A stretch of 64,000 nucleotides of DNA, from NCBI RefSeq assembly GCF_009925085.1, contig NZ_JAABNR010000002.1, positions 341,018 to 405,017 on the forward strand. The letters are read 5' to 3'. A program made the position numbers and the translations under genes. Positions 43,353-52,118 of the stretch are shown here, piece after piece. Positions within the stretch are counted from its first letter, which is position 1; every line of letters starts with the position of its first letter. The notes below the pieces were generated by a model. That model worked only from the letters and a program-made list of their open reading frames with translations, was not told the origin of the DNA and ran no database searches. The DNA comes from Stagnihabitans tardus (GTDB lineage Bacteria; Pseudomonadota; Alphaproteobacteria; Rhodobacterales; Rhodobacteraceae).

Positions 43353-46042
43353 TCGGCTTCGCCTCTCCGTTGATCCTTCTGGCGCTGGTGGCGGTGCCGG
43401 TCCTGTGGTTCCTGTTGCGCGCCATCCCGCCCGCGCCGATCAAGCGGCGTTTCCCGGGTGTCGCCCTGATGCTGGGTCTGGTCGATGAAGACCGCCAGGC
43501 GGCGCGCACGCCCTGGTGGCTTCTGGCGCTGCGGATGCTGGCGGTGACGGCGGCGATCCTGGGCTTTGCGGGGCCCATCCTGAACCCGCAGGAAACCGCC
43601 CTGACCCGGACGCCGCTTCTGGTGCTGCTCGACGGGGGCTGGGCCGAGGCGCCGGACTGGCCGCAGCGCCTCGCCAAGGCGCAGAGCCTGGTCGAGGGCG
43701 CGGGCCGCCTCGGTCGCCCGGTTGCCGTTGCGGTCCTTGCCGATGCGCCCCAGGCCATCACCTTCCAGGCCGCCGACCAGGTCCAGGGCCGCATCTCCGG
43801 CCTGACCCCGCGGCCCTGGCTGCCGCAGTTCATGCCCTGGGTCGCGGCCCTGCCCGAGGGGGAATTCGACACGGCCTGGGTCTCGGACGGTCTGAGCCAC
43901 GAGGGGCGGCCCGTGCTGGCCGTGGCCTTGCAGGGCCGGGGCGCCCTGACCGTGCTGACCGGGACGGCACCCGTGGTGGCGCTTTTGCCCGCGACCACCG
44001 AGTCGGGGAAGCTGAAGGTTGCCGCCCTGCGCCATCCGGTGGGCGAGGGGCCGCAGACCCTGATCGCCCGGGGGCCGGACCCCTCGGGCCAGGACCGCGA
44101 CCTGGCGCGCGAGACGCTGAACTTCGCCGGGGGCAAGGCCGAGGCGCTTCTGGACCTGCCGCCGGAACTCCGCAACCGCGTGACGCGCCTGGTGATCGAG
44201 GGCGCGGGCTCGGCAGGCGCCGTGGCGCTGGCGGGCGACAGTTTCAAGCGCCGCAAGATCGCTCTGGTGTCAGATGCCGCCGAGGGCGAGGGGCTGCAAC
44301 TTCTGGCCCCCCTGCATTACCTGCGCCAGGCCTTGGCGCCCTCGGCCGACCTGATCGAGGGCGCGGTGGCCGATGTGGTGCCTGCGAAACCCGATGTCAT
44401 CGTGCTGGCCGATGTGGCGACCCTGCCCGGTGCCGAGGCCGAGGCCCTGAAGGCCTGGGTCGAAAAGGGCGGGCTGCTACTGCGCTTTGCCGGACCCCGA
44501 ATGGCGGCTGCCGATATGGGCGATGATCCCCTGATGCCGGTGCGGCTGCGCGCCGGGGGGCTCACCTCGGGCGGGGCGATGAGCTGGGGGGCGCCCAAGG
44601 GGCTGGCCGACTTCCCCGACAGCTCTCCGTTCCGGGGCTTGGCCCTGCCGACTGAGATGACAGTGAAGACCCAGGTTCTTGCCGAACCCGACCCGGACCT
44701 TCCGGACCGGACCCTGGCGGCCCTGGACGACGGCACTCCGCTCGTCACCCGCAAGACCCTGGGCCTGGGCCAGGTCGTGCTCTTCCACGTCACGGCCAAT
44801 GCGGAATGGTCGGACCTGGCCCTGACCGGGCTCTTCGTGCAGATGCTGGAGCGGCTGGCGGTCTCGGCCAGCGGAGGGGCCGCGCCCGGGTCTCTGATTG
44901 GCCTGACCTGGACGCCCAAGCGGCTGATGGACGGCTTTGGCACCCTGCGCGATGCGGGGGGGCTTGCGGGCGTGCCGGGCGCCACCCTGGCGCGGGCGGT
45001 GCGCGGGGGGACCTTTGCCGAGGCGCCTCCGGGGCTTTATGAAAGCGAGACGCGGGTTGTGGCGATCAATGCGGTGCCCGAGGGCTTCATCATGGCCGAA
45101 GCAGGCTGGCCCGAGGGCGTGACCCGGGGCGACCTCTCCCTGCCGCAGGAACGCGCGCTGAAGGGGCCGCTCCTGGCCCTGGCGCTCGCGCTGATGGCGG
45201 TGGATATCCTGGCGACCTTGCAGGTCTCGGGGCGGTTGGCGCGGGCGGCGGTGCTGCTTTTGGCGCTGGCCCTGCCGCATGACGCCCGCGCCGATGACGA
45301 ACGCGCCATTGCGGCGACCCAGGGCGTGGTCCTGGCCCATGTCCTGACCGGGGACGCCACGGTGGACGACACCGCCCAGGCCGGGCTTCAGGGCCTGTCG
45401 GACGAGCTGATGTATCGCACCGCCGTCGAGCCCCTGGCCCCCATGGGCGTCGATATCGAGACGGACGAGCTGGCCTTCTTCCCCTTCCTCTACTGGCCCG
45501 TCACTGCCGATGCCCCCGTGCCCTCCGCCGAAGCCTTCGCCAAGCTGAACCGCTATTTGCGGACCGGGGGGATGATCCTCTTCGACACCCGCGACGCGGA
45601 ATATGGCCCGAACTCGCCCGAGGCCGAGGCCCTGCGCCGCATCGCCTCGGGCCTCGATATCCCGCCCCTGGAGCCGATCCCGGAGGATCACGTCCTGACG
45701 CGGACCTTCTACCTGCTGCAAACCTTCCCCGGCCGCTTCTCGGAGGCCACGCTTTGGGTCGAGGCCGCGCCGCCCGATGCCGCCCTGGCCGAGGGGATGC
45801 CCTTCCGCAACCTGAATGACGGCGTGACCCCGGTGGTCATCGGCGCCAATGACTATGCCAGCGCCTGGGCCGTGGATGGCGACGGGCTGCCCTTGCTGCC
45901 GGTCGGACGGGGCATGGCGGGGGAGGAGCAGCGCGAATATGCCTATCGCTTTGGCATCAACCTGATCATGCATGTGCTGACCGGGAATTATAAGTCGGAC
46001 CAGGTCCATGTCCCGGCGCTGTTGGAGAGGCTGGGCGAATGA
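43349..46042 (+). CDS. BatA-like membrane protein with C-terminal DUF4159 domain
   Basis: 897 residues from ATG 43349 (ATGA overlap). The N-terminal BatA-type double helix (FASPLILLALVAVPVLWFLL and LLALRMLAVTAAILGFAG) is followed by a VWA-like domain in which the metal site is degenerate (LLVLLDGGWAEAPDW). A glutamine-amidotransferase-like middle follows, then two more membrane helices near 610 and 635. The periplasmic DUF4159 domain (from about 680) reads ELAFFPFLYWPVTADAP and GGMILFDTRDAEYGPNS. Standard third gene of alphaproteobacterial moxR-DUF58 operons. One copy of the GGCCCTGCCGACTG repeat lies inside it at 44641-44654. Confidence 0.92.
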   Translation: MIGFASPLILLALVAVPVLWFLLRAIPPAPIKRRFPGVALMLGLVDEDRQAARTPWWLLALRMLAVTAAILGFAGPILNPQETALTRTPLLVLLDGGWAEAPDWPQRLAKAQSLVEGAGRLGRPVAVAVLADAPQAITFQAADQVQGRISGLTPRPWLPQFMPWVAALPEGEFDTAWVSDGLSHEGRPVLAVALQGRGALTVLTGTAPVVALLPATTESGKLKVAALRHPVGEGPQTLIARGPDPSGQDRDLARETLNFAGGKAEALLDLPPELRNRVTRLVIEGAGSAGAVALAGDSFKRRKIALVSDAAEGEGLQLLAPLHYLRQALAPSADLIEGAVADVVPAKPDVIVLADVATLPGAEAEALKAWVEKGGLLLRFAGPRMAAADMGDDPLMPVRLRAGGLTSGGAMSWGAPKGLADFPDSSPFRGLALPTEMTVKTQVLAEPDPDLPDRTLAALDDGTPLVTRKTLGLGQVVLFHVTANAEWSDLALTGLFVQMLERLAVSASGGAAPGSLIGLTWTPKRLMDGFGTLRDAGGLAGVPGATLARAVRGGTFAEAPPGLYESETRVVAINAVPEGFIMAEAGWPEGVTRGDLSLPQERALKGPLLALALALMAVDILATLQVSGRLARAAVLLLALALPHDARADDERAIAATQGVVLAHVLTGDATVDDTAQAGLQGLSDELMYRTAVEPLAPMGVDIETDELAFFPFLYWPVTADAPVPSAEAFAKLNRYLRTGGMILFDTRDAEYGPNSPEAEALRRIASGLDIPPLEPIPEDHVLTRTFYLLQTFPGRFSEATLWVEAAPPDAALAEGMPFRNLNDGVTPVVIGANDYASAWAVDGDGLPLLPVGRGMAGEEQREYAYRFGINLIMHVLTGNYKSDQVHVPALLERLGE

Positions 46043-48105
46043 GAGAGGTCATCTTTCAGCCCCTGATCGGCGCGCCCCTGCTGATCGGCCTGGGGCTCGT
46101 CGTGGCCCTGCTTCTGGCGCTGGCGGTGTGGAAGCGGCTGGCGGGCTGGGCTTTGCGGGCCCTGGCGCTGGGCTTCCTGCTGGTCGCTTTGTGCAATCCC
46201 CTGATGCAGGACGAGGCGCGCAAGCCGCTTGCCGATATCGTCATCCTGGTGGTGGACAACAGTGCAAGCCAGGGCCTCTCGGACCGCGCCTTCCAGACCG
46301 CCCAGGCGGTGGAGGCGATCAAGGCCCGGGTCGGCACCCTGCCCAACACGGAACTGCGGATCGTCCAGCTGGGCGATGGGGCCGAGAATGCCGGGACACT
46401 GGCCATGGAGGCCCTCTCCCGTGCCGTGGCCGCCGAGCCCCAGTCGCGCATCGCGGGCGCCATCCTGGTGACCGATGGCCAGGTCCATGACCTGGAGGCC
46501 ACGCCTGCCTTGCCCGCGCCCTTGCAGGTGCTGCTGACCGGGCGCAAGGGCGACTGGGACCGCCGCTTGCAGATCACCAATGCCCCGGCCTTTGCCATCA
46601 TGGGCGAAAAGACCGTGCTGAAGTTCCGCATCGACGACCAGGGCGAGGCGCCTGCGGCCTCGACCGTCGATGTGACCATTGCCTTGGACGCCGATGCGCC
46701 CGCGACCTTCACCGTGCCGGTGGGCCAGGACCTGGAGCTGCCGATCCAGCTTCCCCATGCCGGGATCAACGTCTTGCAGCTCTCGGTCCCCGCCGCCGAG
46801 GGCGAGCTGACCGACCGCAACAATGCCGCCGTGGTGCAGATCAACGGCGTCCGCGATCGGCTGAGCGTGCTTCTGGTCAGCGGAGAGCCCAACCCGGGAG
46901 AGCGGGTCTGGCGCAACCTGTTGAAATCCGACCCCCAGGTGGACCTGGTGCATTTCACCATCCTCAGGCCGCCGGAAAAGCAGGACGGCATCCCGGTCAG
47001 CGAGCTGTCGCTGATCGCCTTTCCGACCAAGGAGCTTTTCGTCGACAAGATCCGCGATTTCGACCTGATCATCTTCGACCGCTATGCGATGCGGGGGATC
47101 CTGCCGCTGAGCTATCTGCAAAACGTGGTCGACTACGTGAACGAGGGCGGCACGGTGCTGGTCGCCGCAGGGCCGGAGTTCGGGACGGTGGACAGCCTCT
47201 GGCGCTCCCCCCTGGCGCAGGTCCTGCCGGTGGAGCCCACCTCGGTCATGATCGAAGAGGGTTTCCGCCCCGAGGTGACCGAGCTTGGCCGCCGTCACCC
47301 GGTGACCGAGGGGCTCGAGGCTCTGGCGCCCAAGGGCGGCTGGGGCCGCTGGTTCCGCCTGGTCGAGGTCAACCAGATCGCAGGCCAGGCCTTGATGTCG
47401 GGGCCGGAGGGGAAACCGCTGTTGGTCCTGAACCGGGTGGGCAAGGGGCGCGTGGCGGTCTTGGCCTCTGACCAGAGCTGGCTTTGGGGCAAGGGTTATG
47501 AGGGCGGCGGGCCGCAGCTGGAGCTTTTGCGGCGCCTCGGCCACTGGATGCTGAAACAGCCGGAACTGGAGGAAGAGAACCTCTCCGCCAGCGCCGAGGG
47601 CCAGGTCCTGACCCTGAGCCGCCGCACCGTGCTTGACACGGTGCCACCGCCGGTGACGGTGACGCTGCCCGATGGGACGGTCCAGACCCTGGTGCTGGAA
47701 CAGAAGTCGCCCGGGCTTTACGAGACAACCTGGGAGGCGCCGCAGCTGGGGCTTTACCGGCTGCAACAGGGCGACTTGGCGCGGGTCGTGGCCGTGGGCC
47801 CCTCGGCGCCCAAGGAGTTCGAGGAGACCATCGCCACGGGCGACAAGCTGGTGGGCGTGGTCGAGCCGACACGGGGCGGGGTGATGCGGCTGGAGGCGGG
47901 GATTCCGGATATCCGGCTGGTGAACCAGGGCCGCCCGGCCGTGGGGCGCGGCTGGATCGGCATCACCCCGCGCGGCGCCTATGAGGCGGGCGAGATCTCG
48001 GTGGCGCCCTTGCTGCCCTCCTGGCTCTGGCTGATGCTGGCGGGGCTTGCGGCGGTGGCGGCCTGGCTGGTCGAGGGGCGGCGGCGAGGGGGCTCTGCCG
48101 ACTGA
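46039..48105 (+). CDS. Membrane protein with VWA- and glutamine-amidotransferase-like domains
   Basis: 688 residues from ATG 46039 (ATGA overlap). Two N-terminal helices (IGLGLVVALLLALAVWKRLA, ALRALALGFLLVALCNPLMQ) and a degenerate VWA domain (ADIVILVVDNSASQGLS) lead to a class-I glutamine-amidotransferase-like region (FDLIIFDRYAMRGILPLSYL, GGTVLVAAGPEFG). A final helix (LLPSWLWLMLAGLAAVAAWL) and a short Arg-rich tail end it. The stop codon itself lies in a GGCTCTGCCGACTG repeat, so the last residues GSAD come from the repeat. Conserved last gene of this operon type; biochemical role unknown. Confidence 0.92.
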   Translation: MREVIFQPLIGAPLLIGLGLVVALLLALAVWKRLAGWALRALALGFLLVALCNPLMQDEARKPLADIVILVVDNSASQGLSDRAFQTAQAVEAIKARVGTLPNTELRIVQLGDGAENAGTLAMEALSRAVAAEPQSRIAGAILVTDGQVHDLEATPALPAPLQVLLTGRKGDWDRRLQITNAPAFAIMGEKTVLKFRIDDQGEAPAASTVDVTIALDADAPATFTVPVGQDLELPIQLPHAGINVLQLSVPAAEGELTDRNNAAVVQINGVRDRLSVLLVSGEPNPGERVWRNLLKSDPQVDLVHFTILRPPEKQDGIPVSELSLIAFPTKELFVDKIRDFDLIIFDRYAMRGILPLSYLQNVVDYVNEGGTVLVAAGPEFGTVDSLWRSPLAQVLPVEPTSVMIEEGFRPEVTELGRRHPVTEGLEALAPKGGWGRWFRLVEVNQIAGQALMSGPEGKPLLVLNRVGKGRVAVLASDQSWLWGKGYEGGGPQLELLRRLGHWMLKQPELEEENLSASAEGQVLTLSRRTVLDTVPPPVTVTLPDGTVQTLVLEQKSPGLYETTWEAPQLGLYRLQQGDLARVVAVGPSAPKEFEETIATGDKLVGVVEPTRGGVMRLEAGIPDIRLVNQGRPAVGRGWIGITPRGAYEAGEISVAPLLPSWLWLMLAGLAAVAAWLVEGRRRGGSAD

Positions 48106-48145
48106 GCCGCCTCCGCCAAAGGACGGCCTTGGGCCCTGCCGACTG
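48091..48145 (+). repeat. Two GGCYCTGCCGACTG repeats at the end of the MoxR operon
   Basis: GGCTCTGCCGACTG at 48091-48104 overlaps the stop codon of the preceding gene; GGCCCTGCCGACTG at 48132-48145 follows. Both are in sense orientation. The 87-bp gap holds otherwise only the start region of the photolyase gene. A further copy is inside that gene at 48537-48550. Confidence 0.85.
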
Positions 48146-48192
48146 TGGGGAGAGCGTCTTGACGCGGGGCTCTCTGCGGCTAGGTGCGGGGG

Positions 48193-49716
48193 ATGGAAAA
48201 AGCGCGGCTGATTGTCGTCTTCGGCGACCAACTCTCGGATGACCTTGCCTCTTTGCGTGGGGCGGTGCCGGGGCGGGATGTGGTGATGATGGCCGAGGTG
48301 GTCTCGGAGGCCACCCCCGTGCCGCATCATCCCCAAAAGATCGCCCTGGTCTTCGCTGCCATGCGCAAGTTCGCCGCAAGGCTGGAGCGGCGCGGGTTTC
48401 GGGTGCTTTACACCCGGCTGGATGACCCGGCCAACGCGGGCTCCTTGCCCGCCGAGGTCCTGCGGCGGATGGCGGAGACCGGGCTCGACCCCCTGGCCGT
48501 GCTGCCGGGCGACTGGCGCCTGCGTGCGGCCATGGCGGCCCTGCCGACTGAATGGCTGGAGGATGATCGTTTCCTCTGTGGCTCCGCCGACTTCGCGGCC
48601 TGGGCTTCGGACCGCAAGTCGCTGCGGATGGAATGGTTCTACCGCGAGATGCGGCGCAAGACCGGGCTTTTGATGGAGGCGGGAAAGCCTGCGGGCGGCG
48701 CATGGAACTATGACCACGACAACCGCAATGCCGCCAAGCGCGACCTCTTGCGGCCTGCGCCCCTGCGCTTCCCCCCGGATGAAGTGGTGGAAGAGGTGCT
48801 CGACCTCGTCGCGGCGCGCTTCGGGTCGCATTTCGGCAAGCTTGGGCCCTTTGCCTGGCCCACGGATCGGGACCAGGCGCTTGAAGCCATGGCGCATTTC
48901 ATGGCCCATTCCCTGCCGCGCTTCGGCTTCGAACAGGATGCCATGCTGGCAGGCGAGCCCTTCCTGTCGCATTCGCTTTTGTCGCCCTGCCTGAACCTTG
49001 GGCTCCTCTCGCCCTTGGAGGTCTGCCGGGCCGCAGAGGCCGAGTTCCAGGCCGGTCGCGCGCCGATTGCCTCTGTCGAGGGCTTCATCCGCCAGATCAT
49101 CGGCTGGCGGGAATATGTGCGCGGCATCTGGGCCTTGAAGGGGCCGGACTACCTGGCCTCGAACGCGCTGGGCCATGACGCGCCCCTGCCGCCGGTCTAT
49201 TGGGGTGGTCCGACGAAGATGGCCTGCATGAAAGATGCCGTTGGCCAGACCCGCGACCTGGCCTATGCCCATCACATCCAGCGGCTGATGGTGACGGGGA
49301 ACTTCGCTTTGCTGGCCGGGGTGGACCCCGAGGCGGTCCACCGCTGGTACCTGGCCGTCTATATCGACGCTTTCGAATGGGTCGAGGCGCCGAACACCCT
49401 GGGCATGAGCCAGTTCGCCGATGGCGGCCTTTTGGGCTCGAAACCCTATGTTGCCTCGGGCGCCTATATCGACCGGATGTCGGATTACTGCGGTGGCTGC
49501 CACTACAAGGTCAAAGAGAAGGTCGGCGTGACGGCCTGTCCCTTCAACCTGCTCTACTGGGAATTCCTGGACCGCCATCGGGACCGTTTCCAGGGCAATC
49601 CGCGCATGGCGCAGATGTACCGGACCTGGGACAAGATGGACGAGGCCCATTGTGGCCGCGTGCTGATCGAGGGGCGGGCGCTGCGGGCGCGGATCGCGGC
49701 GGGTGAGGTCGTCTGA
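48193..49716 (+). CDS. cryB: FeS-containing bacterial cryptochrome/(6-4) photolyase (CryB/PhrB type)
   Basis: 507 residues from ATG 48193 (a GTG 9 bp earlier is possible). The N-terminal LIVVFGDQLSDDLASLRG and HHPQKIALVFAAMRKFA are typical of the FeS-BCP group, whose members repair (6-4) photoproducts (Agrobacterium PhrB) or affect photosynthesis genes (Rhodobacter CryB). Four cysteines, C345 (TKMACMKDAV), C433, C436 and C449 (CGGCHYKVKEKVGVTAC), keep the spacing of the four 4Fe-4S ligands I recall for PhrB (350, 438, 441, 454). FAD and lumazine sites fit GWREYVRGIW and EAPNTLGMSQFADGG. Complete and apparently functional. Confidence 0.95.
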   Translation: MEKARLIVVFGDQLSDDLASLRGAVPGRDVVMMAEVVSEATPVPHHPQKIALVFAAMRKFAARLERRGFRVLYTRLDDPANAGSLPAEVLRRMAETGLDPLAVLPGDWRLRAAMAALPTEWLEDDRFLCGSADFAAWASDRKSLRMEWFYREMRRKTGLLMEAGKPAGGAWNYDHDNRNAAKRDLLRPAPLRFPPDEVVEEVLDLVAARFGSHFGKLGPFAWPTDRDQALEAMAHFMAHSLPRFGFEQDAMLAGEPFLSHSLLSPCLNLGLLSPLEVCRAAEAEFQAGRAPIASVEGFIRQIIGWREYVRGIWALKGPDYLASNALGHDAPLPPVYWGGPTKMACMKDAVGQTRDLAYAHHIQRLMVTGNFALLAGVDPEAVHRWYLAVYIDAFEWVEAPNTLGMSQFADGGLLGSKPYVASGAYIDRMSDYCGGCHYKVKEKVGVTACPFNLLYWEFLDRHRDRFQGNPRMAQMYRTWDKMDEAHCGRVLIEGRALRARIAAGEVV

Positions 49717-49730
49717 AGCGGGGGGCGGAG

Positions 49731-49815
49731 TTGGGGGGCTCCCGCCCCCCAAACCCCCTGGCTGGAGGGGGGCTGGCCCCCCTCCAGACCTCCCCGTGGG
49801 AGTTTGTGAACAAAG
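49731..49815 (+). repeat. Double-hairpin intergenic element after cryB
   Basis: TTGGGGGGCTCCCGCCCCCC AA (49731-49752) and CTGGAGGGGGGC with GGCCCCCCTCCAG (49762-49787) form two stable hairpins. The tail CTCCCCGTGGGAGTTTGTGA followed by ACAAAGT resembles the tail of the elements at 52062 and 55938. It lies 15 bp after the cryB stop in sense direction and probably ends transcription; nothing else is in the 140-bp gap. Confidence 0.75.
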
Positions 49816-49856
49816 TATAATGGGGCGGGAGGCGGTTTTTGGGGGGGAGCGCAGGT

Positions 49857-50552
49857 TTACAGCTTCTCCAGCATCACCTGGCGCGAATGGCTGGCGAATT
49901 CGCGGCGCAGCATGACGCCGGTGGTGAAGAGCGTGGCCGCGATCAGCGCCTCGGGGCCGAGAAGCCAGGCCAGGGCCGCGAGCGCGAAGTAGACGCCGTT
50001 GAGCCCCCGGTTGAAGCCCTTGGCAGCGGTGATGTTGATCTCGGCGGTTTGCAGGGCGCGGGGCAGGGCATGGGGATGGGTGTGGTCGTTGGGCACCGCC
50101 GCCATCATGATCGCGCAATAGCCGAAGAGCCTGTGGCTCCACATGAATTTCAAGAGCGAATTGGCCATCAACCCCACGACCACGATCAGCTTGACCCGGA
50201 TCTGGCTGGGGTCGAGGCCGATGGTCAGGTCGCGCGCCAGGCCCTGCAGCGTGGCCGCATTGCCGATCATGGCGACGCCGCCACCTATGGCGATCATCGA
50301 ACCCGAGACGAAGAAGGCCGTCCCCTGCCGCAGGCTGTCGATCAGCGAGATGTCAAAGATGCGGGGGGCGCGGGTCAGGAACTCGACCATGCCCTTGCGG
50401 CGGTAGTCCTTCATCAGGTGGCTGACCGAAGGGCGCCAGGCGGGCGGATGCTCGGCCAGGAAACCGGTGCCGAGCCAGCACAGGATCAGGAGGACGAAGC
50501 CCAATGTGTCGAGGGCGGTGAAGGTGGCGGAGAAGTGGGACAGCAGGTTCAT
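49857..50552 (-). CDS. DUF599 family membrane protein
   Basis: 231 residues from ATG 50550-50552 (MNLLSHFSATFTALDT); an ATG 12 codons earlier is an alternative. Four membrane helices are predicted (about 10-30, 75-95, 118-140, 190-215), with the loops MKDYRRKGMVEFLTRAPRIF, VPNDHTHPHALPRALQTAEI and AAKGFNRGLNGVYFALAALA, which are typical of DUF599 proteins. Function unknown. It converges on cryB and diverges from glcD. Confidence 0.9.
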   Translation of the reverse strand: MNLLSHFSATFTALDTLGFVLLILCWLGTGFLAEHPPAWRPSVSHLMKDYRRKGMVEFLTRAPRIFDISLIDSLRQGTAFFVSGSMIAIGGGVAMIGNAATLQGLARDLTIGLDPSQIRVKLIVVVGLMANSLLKFMWSHRLFGYCAIMMAAVPNDHTHPHALPRALQTAEINITAAKGFNRGLNGVYFALAALAWLLGPEALIAATLFTTGVMLRREFASHSRQVMLEKL

Positions 50553-50628
50553 GCCCGCCACGATAGGGCGGGGAAGGCGGCTTGTCATGGGGGTAAGCGC
50601 GGCTTAGCCTGTCGGATGGAGGTGGTTC

Positions 50629-52056
50629 ATGGACATGCCAAAGCCGGACCTTGCGGTCCTTTCGGCCAAGACGCGGATCGTGGCACGGCTCTCCGGGATC
50701 GTCGCTGCCGATGGGGTGATTTCCGACGCCGAAGGCTTGAGGGTCTATGAATGCGACGCCTTGTCGGCCTATCGCTGCCCGCCCCTGGCCGTGGTGCTGC
50801 CAAGGACGACCGAGGAAGTCTCGGAGGTCTTGCGCGCCTGTTCCGAGATGGGCGTCAAGGTCGTGCCCCGGGGGGCCGGGACCTCGCTGGCGGGGGGGAG
50901 CCTGCCCACGGAGGATTGCGTCGTCCTGGGGGTTGCCCGGATGAACCGCGTGCTGGAGGTGGATTACGAGAACCGCTTCGTGCGGGTCGAGACTGGGCGG
51001 ACCAACCTGGCGGTGACGGCGGCGCTGGACGGCTGGTTCTATGCGCCGGACCCTTCGTCCCAACTGGCTTGCGCGATTGCCGGGAACATCGCGATGAACT
51101 CGGGCGGGGCGCATTGCCTGAAATACGGGGTGACGGTGAACAACCTCCTGGGGGTGACCGCTGTCCTGATGTCGGGTGAGGTGGTGACCCTGGGCGGCCC
51201 CTGGTCGGATGCCGGGGGCCTCGATCTCCTGGGGGTGATCTGCGGGTCGGAGGGGCAATTGGCCGTGGTGACCGAGGCCTGGCTGCGCATCCTGCCCAAG
51301 CCGGAAGGCGCGCTGCCCGTGATGCTGGGCTTTGGGGCGAACGAGGTGGCGGGGGCCTGCGTGGCCGATATCATCCGGGCGGGGATACTGCCGGTGGCGA
51401 TCGAATTCATGGACCGCCCCTGTATCCGCGCTTGCGAGGCTTTCGCCCATGCGGGTTACCCGGACTGCGAGGCTTTGCTCATCATCGAGGTCGAGGGCTC
51501 GCCCGGCGAGATTGCCGAGCAGCTCTCCCGCATTCGCGAAATTGCGGAACGGCACGCGCCGGAGGTCTGGCGCGAGGCGGCCTCGGCCGAAGAAGCGGGG
51601 CGCATCTGGCTGGGGCGCAAGTCGGCCTTTGGCGCCATGGGCAACATCGCCGATTACATGTGCCTGGATGGGACGATTCCGGTCTCCTCGCTGCCTTACG
51701 TCCTGCGGCGGATCGGGGAGCTGACGGCGGAAGCCGGGCTCGCCGTGGCCAATGTATTCCACGCGGGCGATGGCAACCTTCATCCGCTGATCCTCTACAA
51801 CGCCAATGAACCCGGCCAGCTCGAGGCCTGCGAGGCCCTGGGGGCGGAGATCCTGAAGCTCTGTGTCGAGGTGGGGGGATGCCTGACCGGAGAGCATGGC
51901 GTGGGCGTGGAGAAGCGCGACCTGATGGGGGTGCAGTTCTCGGAGGCGGATCTGGAGGTGCAGATGCGGGTCAAGGATGTCTTTGATCCGGGCTGGCTCT
52001 TGAACCCGGCCAAGGTGTTTCCCTTGGCGGCCAGCGAAGGGCGGCGTGCGGGTTGA
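50629..52056 (+). CDS. glcD: Glycolate oxidase subunit GlcD (FAD-linked)
   Basis: 475 residues. The flavoprotein subunit that oxidises glycolate to glyoxylate and passes electrons to quinone with GlcE and GlcF. The PCMH-type FAD domain has VVLPRTTEEVSEVLRACSEM, VVPRGAGTSLAGGSLP and GNIAMNSGGAHCLKYGVTVN. The C-terminal FAD-oxidase domain includes VFHAGDGNLHPLI (His ligand) and LTGEHGVGVEKRDLM. A hairpin element separates it from glcE. The hydroxypyruvate isomerase and hydroxyacid dehydrogenase in the window can use the glyoxylate produced. Confidence 0.96.
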   Translation: MDMPKPDLAVLSAKTRIVARLSGIVAADGVISDAEGLRVYECDALSAYRCPPLAVVLPRTTEEVSEVLRACSEMGVKVVPRGAGTSLAGGSLPTEDCVVLGVARMNRVLEVDYENRFVRVETGRTNLAVTAALDGWFYAPDPSSQLACAIAGNIAMNSGGAHCLKYGVTVNNLLGVTAVLMSGEVVTLGGPWSDAGGLDLLGVICGSEGQLAVVTEAWLRILPKPEGALPVMLGFGANEVAGACVADIIRAGILPVAIEFMDRPCIRACEAFAHAGYPDCEALLIIEVEGSPGEIAEQLSRIREIAERHAPEVWREAASAEEAGRIWLGRKSAFGAMGNIADYMCLDGTIPVSSLPYVLRRIGELTAEAGLAVANVFHAGDGNLHPLILYNANEPGQLEACEALGAEILKLCVEVGGCLTGEHGVGVEKRDLMGVQFSEADLEVQMRVKDVFDPGWLLNPAKVFPLAASEGRRAG

Positions 52057-52061
52057 AAGCG

Positions 52062-52116
52062 CTGGGGGACTTCACGTCCCCCAGACCCCCTGTGGGATAT
52101 TTGGACCAGTGTGAAA
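52062..52116 (+). repeat. Hairpin plus GGATATTTGGACCAGTGTGAAA element between glcD and glcE
   Basis: CTGGGGGAC-TTCAC-GTCCCCCAG (52062-52084) is a perfect 9-bp stem. ACCCCCTGTGGGATATTTGG and ACCAGTGTGAAA follow. It sits exactly between glcD and glcE, inside what must be one operon, so it cannot act as a complete terminator. Same family as 55938-55993. Confidence 0.8.
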
Positions 52117-52118
52117 GC

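Noticed and set aside
45988..50142. A 1384-codon open frame on the minus strand
   Set aside because: It is antisense to the MoxR operon and cryB, which have clear domains; its His/Arg/Gln-rich product is the usual shadow of GC-rich coding DNA.
52053..52118. An upstream TTG start for GlcE adding 22 residues
   Set aside because: The added part would be a translation of the intergenic hairpin element; ATG 52119 gives the normal GlcE N-terminus.
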